The position numbers and the translations under genes are program-made. Under the pieces are notes generated by a model. The model was not told the origin of the DNA. It worked only from the letters and a program-made list of their open reading frames with translations, and did no database searches. Positions 55,501 to 64,000 of a DNA stretch of 64,000 bases are shown one piece after another (the stretch's first letter is position 1; each line of letters opens with the position of its first letter). This stretch comes from Astropecten irregularis (taxonomy: Eukaryota; Echinodermata; Asteroidea; Paxillosida; Astropectinidae), in the NCBI GenBank assembly GCA_963971285.1, contig OZ020244.1, positions 35,898,001 to 35,962,000 of the forward strand. The letters are read 5' to 3'.

Positions 55501-58500
55501 TTAAATGAAGGGGATCAAAGACTAAGAGCAGTGGAAATGTCGCATCATCACAGGGATGTCCATCTGGACTTACATCGGTTCATTACCGATGAGGAGCTAC
55601 CATTAGGAAGGAACGGTTATGACAAAAACCTGCAAACAGTTGGAGGTAAATGACGGTTTGCACTACATATACAAGGTTGTATAAGTTTGTGGTTGAATGG
55701 ATTTTTTGTGTTTGGTAATACTCTGCAACCATATCTTACGGCGAATTATGTGAAAATTGTTGACATTGTCCAACAAGGATCAAGTATCAGAGGGTGCTTA
55801 CCCTAACCCTCCTGCATACAATTGTGGCATTACCACAATAGCGTTCCCCACGTTCCCCATGACGTCACACCATGCATGCATTGCACACGGTACCCCCACT
55901 CACCACACGTTTGCATTATGGACGGTTGCATTGTTTGTCTGAGGTTCGGTGCTATTTTTAGCGCAAGTGCGCAGTGCTATTTACCACACCTAGTTTTTCT
56001 GTAAGTGTGGTATCCTGCATACCACAATGTGTGGTTTTCATGGTAGTGCATATTTTATGATCCAGTTCCCCTGTGGCGACTGTGTGGTAAGCAGCTCTTG
56101 TCTTGTGTGGTAAGGGTAAAGGGTAAGAGTAGTTTTATATATATGAGACCCAATAAGAGTTTTCTTCTTTCTCAAAAAGAAAGTGCAAACGCTTATGAAT
56201 GGTTAATTGAAGGCACGCATATTCTGGAAGAGATCACCATGAGCAACCAGTTTGCCAACTTAGCAATTTACTGACTTGTTACTTGTATCATTTGCAGTTG
56301 TGTCAGCTGATGGTAAACCCTCTCCCTTGCTCCGCCGATGCTGCTTGGTAGAAGAGAGACTTGGTCAGATACAGCCTCTGGTAAGAGTCTTGTCTTTAAA
56401 AACAATTTTATCTGTTTGTTTCCCCTGAGAAATGTTCTGGGGCCAATTTCACAGAATCCGTTACAGGTAACAAAAATTCTTTGCTTACTGTAGCAGATTT
56501 GTTTTCCTTACGGTTAGCGTATTTCACGGGAGTTTTTCTTTTTGGTAACGGTAAGCAAAGAATTTCTGCTGAATGCTTGACAGCTCGTTAATCACGGTTA
56601 CCCTAGAAATTCTTTGGTAACCGAAGTCTTGCTTATGAATTCCATGGAATAGATTTCACAAAAATAGGCCGTAACGGATTCCATGAAATTGGACCCTGGC
56701 CTGTTCCCCTGCAGTCTTGTACTTTCTTCTTGCTTGTGGTCGTTCTGATCATTCAGTCTTATGACATGTATGAGGGGAAATCTGCATCTCTCAGCCAGGC
56801 CCTAGCGCTTGGTGTGGGGATGAGAAGAGCAGTCCATCCACCTTCTAGGCGATGGGAGGTACAGTGCAATACATGGCAGTTTGCTGTCTGTGCTTTGCCA
56901 CAGTTGCATCTGTCTGCATCTGACATGTCTGAAGGGTTCCATAGATGCATGCAGGCAGGCTTGAAATCATGCAGTGCCAGTATGGGGTCATTTCAGGCGT
57001 CAGTAGCAGGCGCAGTTCTGGGGATGGGGCCAGCAAAATTGTGTCTAGCCCCCCCCCCCCCCCCCCCCAAAAAAAAAAAAAAAAGATTTACTGGAGCAGT
57101 TCTGCAAACCAGTGACCTAGTGACCTCCAAAATACCATACAGGCACTCTTACCAACCAACATTTCGGATAGTTCACAGTTGGTAAGCGTGCCGGAACAGT
57201 ATTCCGGAGCTCGATGGTTCGAATCCCGGTCTAGTCAATTTTTGAATGTTTCTTTGGTCACTTTTCAATGTGACATTATTTGGATCAGCCCAAGATGGAC
57301 CCGTAAACACCCACAATGACACAGTGGAAGGAGACTGGGTGCTATGCATGCTATGCATCTGTTCATTTTGAAGTCCAACTACACTTTGTTGGGTGCTGTT
57401 GCCTAGTGGTCTGGGGTGTCGTACTCAAAGTCCTGTGGTCAATCTACAGGTTGTGGGTTCAAATCCAATCATGGGTTAATGGTGCTTGCATCCTTAGGCA
57501 AGACGCTTTGTCACATATTGCTCCTCTTCACCCAGGTGTAAATGGGTACCTGCGAGGGTAGAGATGGCTTTGTGTGCTTGGTTAGCCTATGTGCACCTTA
57601 CAGCAGCCAGGGCTGTTTATGCTCCCCAGGGAGTTGAGATGGTTTCAGGAATGTATTAATTATGGCCCGATGACCAGGGATAATAATAAGTTTGTAATGC
57701 ACAGTAGAGTATATTCATTTGGTAGCTGCGCAATATAAATGTCATATATTATTATTACTATAAGATAGACTACTGAAGAGTGTGGGGAGGTCAGGGTTTG
57801 ACGTAAAAATATAAACATCAGGAAAGCCTGATCTACAAGTTAATGAATTGCTGAGTTGGATTTTCTCCAAGTTTGAACCAGCTTCTGTCTGTTTGTTTTC
57901 TTGGTTTCATGAAGCCCTCTCACCTCCTCCACATATCGAGTCAAGGAGCAAGCTTCCAGCAACAGCAAGTGGACCTAACCTGGCGCCTCTGCACCTCCCA
58001 AGCCGCATCCCAGTCCTTCCAGCAGCATCACTTGATCCACGGACCCGTAGTGGCTAGGAGGGCCGATTCCAAGGACACGGAACACGTTGATGCCCTAGAG
58101 CTCCTTCGGATACGAGAGGCGCAGACGAGGGAGGCATCCATCTTGAAGTATGGGGAAGACGTGAAAGGTAGGAATAACGTCAAGATGAGAAGTTGCTTGA
58201 TGTCGGCTTTTACCTTATCCATCTGAGTTACTTCAGTCCGAAAAATCAAAGTGTCTGTAGAAATATTTGAAGTGAAATCCCATAGCCTCTGTGAAATTGA
58301 AGACCCACACTTGGTCAGGAGGAGTCTCAGCAATTTACAACTTGCAAGATTAGGCAGAGTGTATGCATGCTTTACAGCAAAATAATGTTTGGCAAATTTT
58401 TCATGCTATAAAGCAAAATTCGTTAGGGGACCTGTCATCAGCAGTGTGCATGCCATGCAGGCCTTGCACTAACTTGTTTATTATGACTAGCACACTGGGC

Positions 58501-61500
58501 CAGCTTGCTGCAGATTTTACAAGCCCATTTCAATTTTTACTAGCCCGTACATACATATGTTGATCCATACCTTAACAGGTAGGTTCCTTTTTTATTTACT
58601 ATACCACTGGGCAACCAAGGAAGTGAATCTAGCTAGTCCAGGGCAGTTTTTGCTAGACATTGTACGATGGGGCTAGTACTATTTCAAGCCCTGCCATGTA
58701 ATTTTCAAGTGGTCGGTAACCCGCCATTCTCTAAGCTTAGCAAATTGTCTCTGCTTACCAGCTGAGTAAAGTAAGGTCCAGCTTGCATAGCTAAGCCCTT
58801 TCCCAAACCTCCAGCTTCGGCTCCGGCTCCATTTCGTGAATCCATTCTAAATTAACGGGTATCAAAATAGAGGCTTTTGGCTGCGGTTCGGAAGTAGATT
58901 CTCTGGTTTGAAAAAGAAAACAGAGCTTCAGCTTCAATGAAAAACCACAACCCATATTTTCAGCATATGGATGACAGAGCCGGAGCATGAGCTGGAGACT
59001 GAGCCAGAGCCGAGGTTTGGAAAATGGCCGGTCCTGCCTTTATCCATGGCTTCCTCTCAACCAGGGTTGATTAATTCCTGTTCTTGCCCTCAGGTGAAGG
59101 TTGGGAGCAGATTATTCAAACATTGACAGTTGCGGGGCTCAAGTTTGAAATTCTTGGAAAGCAGTGTGGACACATGGTAAGTAGCAAAGTCAAAGCAGCT
59201 AGTTCAGAGAAGTGACCATTTTACTCGAGTAGCGGTTGTTGTGGGTTCTGCGGTAACAAACCATGATTTACTGACAGTCACCAAGATGCATAAGCCGTAG
59301 GTCTTTTAAAGGAAGCATATATGATTTGCAAGGCCTCCAAAAAAATTATTGAGTTTGAGACAGAAAATGGACTCAACAGTTCATAAACAGTGCAAACAGT
59401 CACCATAGGAAATCTTGGTTCATCAGATGCTGGGTTTTTCAAGCAAATCAAGATTTAGTGTCTTCCAAAGATCGTTCGTCTGAAAGATTTTTGGAACAAA
59501 CATAAAGTAAACTATTCTTCATGTTTAATAAGAAAAATTGAGTCGGGTTTTTGATTTTTTCTTGTGACTCAGATGTCCGATTGAGCTCAGTGCAGTCCTG
59601 TGACCTTTACCAATCAAGTATTGTACCTTGAAATGTAGTATCATACTTTGGTAACATACCGAAACAGAAATCTTCACAGATTTACCTATAACTTACAGGG
59701 TATAAAGATGGTGATGGTAGAAACATACCTTTAAAATGTTTCTGCCTAAAATGCTGTATTTATTTGGAAAAGAGCAAAACCAATGACCAAAAACAATTTC
59801 GATCTTCGGAAGATTAAAAATCCTATGAACGGATTTTGAAATACCGTTAGCATTTTTTACTGTTTTTTCAAAACGTTGGCACCGTATGGGACTGGGAATT
59901 TTACAGATGACCCTTACTGTATCTTCCTTGATATTTTTGCTGATGAATCTGCATTTCTTTGACAAAAACCAAAGTATGATATTACCTGTAATACGAACAG
60001 AAGGATACCTTCCTGGTGCACTTTTCAACCCAAAATGGACGTCCTAGTATGGAGGCCATAAATATTTGCTGTGCTTTCTTTCATCTCATCTGTAGCTGAA
60101 GGTGGAGTTGTCTGATGCTCGTAACAGCAGTACCTGGCCCGATAGCCGAGATGGAGTCTTTGTCATGTACAACTATGCAAGACTGTGCACACTCTTCAAC
60201 CATTTTCAGGAGGAAGTAGCAAAAGGTACATTTTTCGCTTCTCACACGAATCCAAAGATGACCACAATGGAAACTGACTTGATTATACAGTGTGTCCCCC
60301 CAAAAAAACTGATTCCCATTTTAAACAAAATATGAAAGGAAAGATATGTTTACAGCCATTTGATTTTTAGGCTTTTGCATTCAGTATCTCCCAGGGCATG
60401 TTCTGATGTAATTTCAAAGCAATACCGTTCCGCACTAATGAGGTCACACCACGCGCGACGCGCACAAATACTTCCACTCACCACACGTTTGCATGGCCAC
60501 ATTGCAATGTTTGTCTGAGGTTTGGTGCTATTTTTAGCACAAGTGCGCAGCGCTATTCATTCATGCATCACCGAGCAATACGGGCGTTTCACAATTTAGA
60601 GCGCCACCAAGAGGGCAGCAGGGAGAGGGCGATTTACACGGTGCATGATGGGAAATTGTCGACATTGGAGATTTTTCCCCTATACGTTCAATCGTCTTCA
60701 CCATTTAACCCACCGTATATCTTTCATCCATAGGTATTTCTCAATGTTTTCCAGTTTGGATGTGTGTGCTGTGCATCCGAAAGATACGCAAACATAAACC
60801 ATTGTGATAACACGTGAAATAAACGCACAAAACGACCCAAGAATTAGCAATAACGTTGAAAGTATAGGGGAAAAATCTCCAGTGTTGACAATTTCCCATC
60901 ATGCACCACATAAATCGGCTTCTACCTGCTGCCCTACTTGGTGGCGCTCTAAATTGTGAACCGCCCGTATTACTGATGACTATTTTAACAAAGGTACTAA
61001 AGGTACTCATTTTGCAGGCTGTTCATGGAATACTCGGCAAAACAAATATGAAGTATGCATTTTAGCTGTGTACGTAGCTAATAGCATACGTAGCTGTGTG
61101 CGAAGCTCTTTATGTGTACGTTGCTCTTTGCTACTTACTCAGATGTTTAGATTCAGTCAAGCATTAACATTCCATGGGCAGCTTGCAAGTCCTCTTAGGA
61201 ATGATCATTTGTAATAAGCAGGAGAGAATGCTTGTTAAATGTGTGCTTTACTGAACTTTTGAGTGTCATTTTTGTTTTGAAAAACATCTCCAAAAAAACT
61301 TGGTAAACTTCTTTTTGACCCACTCCGTACATATGTCTCTATAAATCAGGCACTTACCCAACCCTGCCCTGTGTCTCAACTGTGGATTTCAGTCTTCTCA
61401 GGGAGGACCAGGAGTGGGGACTCGTCTTCAACTACGTGTTGCAATATCCCGTCATGCTGGCCGAGTGCGTCAGTGACATCCTAGTGGGCAAAGGGCCACA

Positions 61501-63298
61501 GGTCACTATCCAAACACACAGGGTGAGTCCGAGTACATGACCTTATTTTTTTATCCACTTGTTGTATTTTGCACGGGTAGTTAGTGAAGTAGCTGTAGGA
61601 AGAGACTGCAAGCGTATATGGTTGACTGTAACCTTGTTGGTCAGGGGCCGATTTCATAAAACATACGACGCGTCGCAGATTTAAGACGGATCCTTTGTCT
61701 ATTGACTCACCGCATAGATGCGACGCGTCGCAGCTAGGACAAGTTCCAAATCGAGTTGCGACGCGTCGCAGAGCTTTATGAAATCGGCCCCAGGTGTCTT
61801 TTCGTCAAGGATCTTTTCGAATTCGGCTTCTTGCTTGAGCTATGACCTCAGCTCTTGTCTTCTAAACGCTGAAAATAGAGGTTGCGGTTTTTATTTGAAG
61901 CTGGGCCTCTGCTTTCCTGTTCAAATCAAAGTATGGGCTTAACGAAATGAGGCTTGAGGCTTGAGATTTATTTTGTATATACTGTACATGTATCTGTCCA
62001 CGGTTGCAAATTACACACGCATCTATGGCAGACACTAGTCAGTGACTGCTGGGGCCGACTTCATAAAATTTACGACGCGTCGCAGAGATAAGACGCATCG
62101 CATTTCTGTGACGCGTCGCAGCTAAGACGCGTCGTGAGATCCATTTCACCAAACACGTCGCAGGGGCGATGCGTTCAATATCCACTTTTTCTCATTTGTT
62201 GTTCTTGAACGAGGCTAGCTTTTGTATTTCTACGACTGTTCGCTGCATTTCACTCTTGAAAGACGCGCGTAGAAGCGCGTCTCGGATAGTTGCCTGCTCG
62301 CGCGCCCACATCGTCCAAATACGCGCAAAGGTGAATATACGTAAATTAAACAACTAAAAAAAGGTAATTATTATAGGGCCTACCATTAGTATTAGGCCTA
62401 CGGGATAATTTTTTTCGCCGCTGAAATTCAAGTAGGCCTAGGTCAGGGTTGTTCTTCACTAAGACAAATCTCTCAATAACATATTTCTAAATACCAATGA
62501 TGCGCTTTCCGTTCCATTAGCTGCCGCATTAATGCAAATTTTCTTGTATTTTTGTGTTTTTTGCAAGTAGGGCCCAAAGTTAAGACGACCCAGAGACACG
62601 TCTTAACTTGCGACGTGTTTCACACCGTTGCCAAGGAACTTGCGACGTGTTCAACGCGTTGCAAGTTTTGTGAAATGGATGGGCGACACATCGTAAGATT
62701 GCGACGTGTTGCACGTCGCAACTTGATTTGCGACGTGTTGCGGAGCTTTATGAAATCGGCCCCAGATGTTTCTATAGACTTGTGTTTTTATTTGTGGCCC
62801 CAGCCACCCAGGTAGTATCATACTTTGGTTTTTGTCAAAGAAATGCAAATTCATGGGCAAAAATATCAAGGAAGATACAGTCACAGTCATCTGTGAAATT
62901 TTCAGTCCCATGCGGTGCCCCTTTTTTGAGAAAACAGTTAAAAAGTATTTTTGTAAATCTTTTTACAATAATTTTTTATCTTTAAAAGATCACAATTGTT
63001 TTTGGTCACTGGTTTTACTCTTATTCTGGAGTACACCTATCAGGCAGAGAAAATTTAACAGTATGCTCCACCATCACCATCTTTATACCCTGTAAGTTAT
63101 AGGTAAATCTGTAAAGATTTCTGTTTTGATTTGCTACCAAAGTATGATACTACCTTTAAACATGTGAAATATTGGTTAGTGATTTGATTGACTTACGGTA
63201 TGTTGAATTTGTATATTTTTTCTGAACAGATTTGCAGTTTTCTGGTCAGCCTTTGTCGGGATCTTAGCTCCTACTATAGCCACACGCATGTCCTTGGA
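52329..63298 (+). CDS. DALRD3: DALRD3, DALR anticodon-binding domain protein (nine exons, 3' end outside window)
   Basis: Nine exons (52329-52514, 54543-54895, 55233-55645, 56298-56380, 57915-58167, 59094-59176, 60096-60225, 61350-61522, 63230-63298) join through consistent phases into 581 codons. Matching segments include GIKLHRSSIFKKVL, LSQLRGLLLTEHL, FQQQQVDL, VFVMYNYARLCTLFNHF, STVDFSLLREDQEWGLVFNY and ICSFLVSLCRDLSSYYSHTH. The last three form the C-terminal DALR domain, the anticodon-binding fold of arginyl-tRNA synthetase. Human DALRD3 partners METTL2 for m3C32 in tRNA-Arg; that role is known for the family and inferred here. The last 30 to 40 residues are missing because the window ends. 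Exon 1 is less certain than the rest. All introns are GT-AG. Confidence 0.93.
52524..54113. mobile_element. Family N element in DALRD3 intron 1, split by a Penelope-like insertion
   Basis: Left part shares cctaccacacaagacaagag and gctgcttaccacacattacc with 9671-10327; the right part ends gtgtggtatgcaggtggg, near TTAA. The pieces flank 52900-53620. Confidence 0.55.
52900..53615 (-). pseudogene. Penelope-like element, GIY-YIG endonuclease remnant
   Basis: Minus-strand residues YIGETGRNLPTRPKEH, SAIIKHSHEKDH and RRIREAVEIYKHN are the GIY-YIG domain of a Penelope-like polyprotein. The frame is broken at least once and no reverse transcriptase remains. A cctgaggacgaacagagcac tail (52983 downward) follows the domain. 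Confidence 0.85.
54543..54895 (+). CDS. DALRD3: DALRD3 exon 2
   Basis: Acceptor ttcttaccag, phase 0; donor gtcagt, phase 2. It encodes GIKLHRSSIFKKVLTTVQ and LTLSQLRGLLLTEHLTALLE, both clear DALRD3 segments, around a glycine-rich variable loop. Confidence 0.92.
55233..55645 (+). CDS. DALRD3: DALRD3 exon 3
   Basis: Acceptor ttctctccag; phase 2 in, phase 1 out at gtaaat. The start (FQVCNLTPVTHASSTVLDLF) aligns with the region before the human HMLTFLQQL segment. The rest is a charged, poorly conserved stretch ending NGYDKNLQTVGG. Confidence 0.88.
55799..56137. mobile_element. Family N element hosting family O, DALRD3 intron 3
   Basis: taccctaaccctcctgcata at left and gcagctcttgtcttgtgtgg at right match family N; family O interrupts at 55838. 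Confidence 0.7.
55838..55980 (+). mobile_element. Family O MITE
   Basis: atagcgttcc start, caccacacgtttgcat and gctatttttagcgcaagtgc core, ending gcgcagtgctat. Shared with 60422 and 63396. Confidence 0.78.
56298..56380 (+). CDS. DALRD3: DALRD3 exon 4
   Basis: Acceptor tcatttgcag and donor gtaaga, phase 1 to 0. It encodes VSADGKPSPLLRRCCLVEER and LGQIQPL. Support is mainly phase fit and splice signals. Confidence 0.78.
56439..56696. mobile_element. Family F-type element, distinct interior
   Basis: ggggccaatttcacagaatc / attccatgaaattggacc, with ggtaacaaaaattctttgc mirrored inside. Confidence 0.8.
57044..57086 (+). repeat. Poly-C/poly-A tract
   Basis: About 20 C followed by about 15 A in DALRD3 intron 4. 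Confidence 0.9.
57183..57300 (+). mobile_element. SINE family Z, tRNA-derived fragment
   Basis: gatggttcgaatcccggtct B box; tail tttctttggtcacttttcaa as at 47280. Confidence 0.55.
57390..57755 (+). mobile_element. SINE family X, copy 2
   Basis: Box A gttgcctagtggtctggg and B box gtgggttcaaatccaat, then the same body as 1230-1605, ending tatattattatta. Confidence 0.8.
57915..58167 (+). CDS. DALRD3: DALRD3 exon 5
   Basis: Phase 0 acceptor after a pyrimidine-rich tract (ttcatgaag); donor gtagga, phase 1. SHLLHISSQGASFQQQQVDL and HLIHGPV match human VVHVVSCEEEFQQQKLDLL and HLICGPV. The precise 5' end is a best choice. Confidence 0.85.
58168..58790. other. DALRD3 intron 5, nothing recognised
   Basis: No repeat family recognised before the family E copy at 58795. 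Confidence 0.45.
58795..59029. mobile_element. Family E MITE, complete
   Basis: gccctttcccaaacctccag to gccgaggtttggaaaatggc. Confidence 0.82.
59094..59176 (+). CDS. DALRD3: DALRD3 exon 6
   Basis: Acceptor ttgccctcag and donor gtaagt, phase 1 to 0. Encodes GEGWEQIIQTLTVAGLKFEI and LGKQCGHM, matching WTEIFGVLSVATIKFEML. A family E MITE ends about 65 bases upstream. Confidence 0.9.
59310..59628 (-). mobile_element. Family B MITE
   Basis: TTAA-AGGAAGCATATATGATTTGC to caatcaagtattgtacct, abutting a family A copy. Confidence 0.82.
59631..59986 (+). mobile_element. Family A MITE
   Basis: atgtagtatcatactttgg to CCAAAGTATGATATTACCT. Confidence 0.83.
60096..60225 (+). CDS. DALRD3: DALRD3 exon 7 (start of DALR domain)
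   Basis: Acceptor tcatctgtag and donor gtacat, phase 0 to 1. GVFVMYNYARLCTLFNHFQE is the hallmark start of the DALR domain. Confidence 0.95.
60422..60556 (+). mobile_element. Family O MITE nested in D-variant
   Basis: ataccgttccgcactaatga to cgcagcgctat. Confidence 0.78.
60580..60968. mobile_element. Family T inverted-repeat element, ~115-bp arms
   Basis: acgggcgtttcacaatttag and its inverse, with gcgccaccaagagggcagca mirrored; AT on each side. Confidence 0.88.
61001..61330 (+). repeat. Family R copy with flank shared with 26170-28027
   Basis: aggtactcattttgcagg, gtcaagcattaacattcca and cctcttaggaatgatca match R and its host; 61200-61325 matches 27925-28024. Confidence 0.7.
61350..61522 (+). 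CDS. DALRD3: DALRD3 exon 8
   Basis: Acceptor tataaatcag and donor gtgagt, phase 1 to 0. Encodes GTYPTLPCVSTVDFSLL and EWGLVFNYVLQYPVML, matching the human YPTFP/SLDFSLL/EWLLLFN region. Confidence 0.95.
61644..61791 (+). mobile_element. Family G CpG-rich palindromic MITE
   Basis: ggggccgatttcataaaaca to ctttatgaaatcggcccc. Confidence 0.88.
61800..61965 (-). repeat. Family E diverged fragment
   Basis: gctgaaaatagaggttgcgg and gaagctgggcctctgc resemble the family E core, inverted. Confidence 0.5.
62051..62763. mobile_element. Long family G element
   Basis: ggggccgacttcataaaatt to ctttatgaaatcggcccc, with gacgcgtcgcag-type repeats near both ends and about 400 bp of interior with no known protein. 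Confidence 0.8.
62810..63154 (-). mobile_element. Family A MITE
   Basis: aggtagtatcatactttgg to CCAAAGTATGATACTACCT-TTAA. Confidence 0.86.
63230..63298 (+). CDS. DALRD3: DALRD3 exon 9
   Basis: Acceptor ttctgaacag and donor gtaagt, phase 0 to 0. Encodes ICSFLVSLCRDLSSYYSHTH and VLG, matching [23 protein letters not shown]. The following exon is outside the window. Confidence 0.95.
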
Positions 63299-63395
63299 GT
63301 AAGTGTACCTAGTTATTCTATTCATTGGCATAGACAAGTCGTTATAATTAATATTACTTTACCTCATAAATATTCATGACCTATAGCCAAATCCC

Positions 63396-63575
63396 AATAG
63401 CACTCCGCACTTGCGCTAAAAATAGCACACTAGCTCAGACAAACATTGCAACCATGCAAACGTGTGGTGTGTTCGCGCGTGCATGCATGGCATACACTGC
63501 GTATGTGAGTCAATGTTTGTCTGACATCCGAGGATTTTGTATACTCATGTGACGTCATTAGTGCGGAGCGCTATT
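63396..63575 (-). mobile_element. Family O MITE, complete
   Basis: aatagcactccgcacttgcg to tagtgcggagcgctatt, in the intron after DALRD3 exon 9. Confidence 0.8.
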
Positions 63576-63639
63576 GGTCAATTCACCATCACATGCCAGT
63601 GGATATATTTGCTGATCACCAACGAGTAGGCCGGGGAAC

Positions 63640-63702
63640 TGTTACACATGTAACATCTCGTTGCGCATGTAACATCTCACTGCGCATGTAACATCTCACT
63701 GC
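63640..63702 (+). repeat. Short ~20-bp tandem repeat
   Basis: catgtaacatctc(a/g)(c/t)tgcg occurs three times in a row. Confidence 0.8.
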
Positions 63703-63867
63703 GCGTCCTAGAAGAAGTTTGCAGCACACATGCGTGAGCTTCGACCTACATGAAGTTAATGGCAGCTCACGAACATAAACAATTTTCTGCACTTACTGAT
63801 ACCAATCTCGAGGAAAATGTGAATATTTATGAGGTATAATAAAACAAATATCACATGTTTTTTTATT

Positions 63868-63995
63868 GGACAGTCGATTCTAGCTTCGCTCGGTGAACAT
63901 TGGAAGTTGACAAACTAGTTCCCTTGGATCGGCTTCGCCTCAGGAACTATAGTTTGTCAACTTCCAACACCTCAGGAGATAGAATCGACTGTCCA
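63868..63995. repeat. 128-bp imperfect hairpin near window end
   Basis: tggacagtcgattcta and ggaagttgacaaacta are mirrored as tagtttgtcaacttcc and agaatcgactgtcca. Confidence 0.85.
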
Positions 63996-64000
63996 CCCGC

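Larger units (their letters stand above)
60288..61000 (+). mobile_element. Family D-variant element with two insertions
   Basis: cagtgtgtcccccc end; flanks of the O and T insertions match the uninterrupted copy near 47640-47795. The far end is not identified. Confidence 0.65.

Overview
The window is animal nuclear DNA: AT-rich, intron-rich and packed with short non-autonomous transposons. It carries three host genes, all on the + strand. Protein matches, a PAN plus fibrinogen-domain lectin, tRNA-derived SINEs and a dense palindromic MITE load suggest a marine invertebrate deuterostome such as an echinoderm or hemichordate. That placement is an inference; the sequence does not fix the species.

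Layout. (1) 841-32945: the 3' half of EEFSEC, the selenocysteine-specific translation factor, in eight recognisable exons. One intron (13233-18127) has AT-AC ends and looks like a U12-type intron. (2) 32946-41990: no gene, but Helitron-like, mariner-like, palindromic and duplicated segments. (3) 41992-44634: a complete three-exon gene for a secreted PAN/apple plus fibrinogen-domain protein. (4) 44635-52328: intergenic repeats. (5) 52329-63298: nine exons of DALRD3, a tRNA-Arg-binding DALR-domain protein; its last exon or exons lie beyond the window. EEFSEC and DALRD3 both act on tRNA or translation, but nothing here shows they are co-regulated.

Non-coding landscape. I used arbitrary letters for repeat families. 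A (about 20 copies), B, C, I and R begin AGG and sit between TTAA sites. N begins CCC at TTAA and has spawned an 83-bp minisatellite. D is a TA-flanked element with CAGGGTGTCCCA ends. E has GGCTCC-rich inverted ends. F and G share the terminus GGGGCC(A/G)ATTTCATAAA. H is a Helentron-like pair. J, K, L, M, O, S, T, U and V are other palindromic or inverted-repeat elements. X, Y and Z are SINEs. Several are nested, giving a relative order of insertion. Two broken Penelope-like retroelement pieces and one LTR fossil with a primer-binding site complete the picture. I saw no complete autonomous transposon, rRNA gene or CRISPR array. Exon ends were set by splice signals, phase and protein similarity read by eye.
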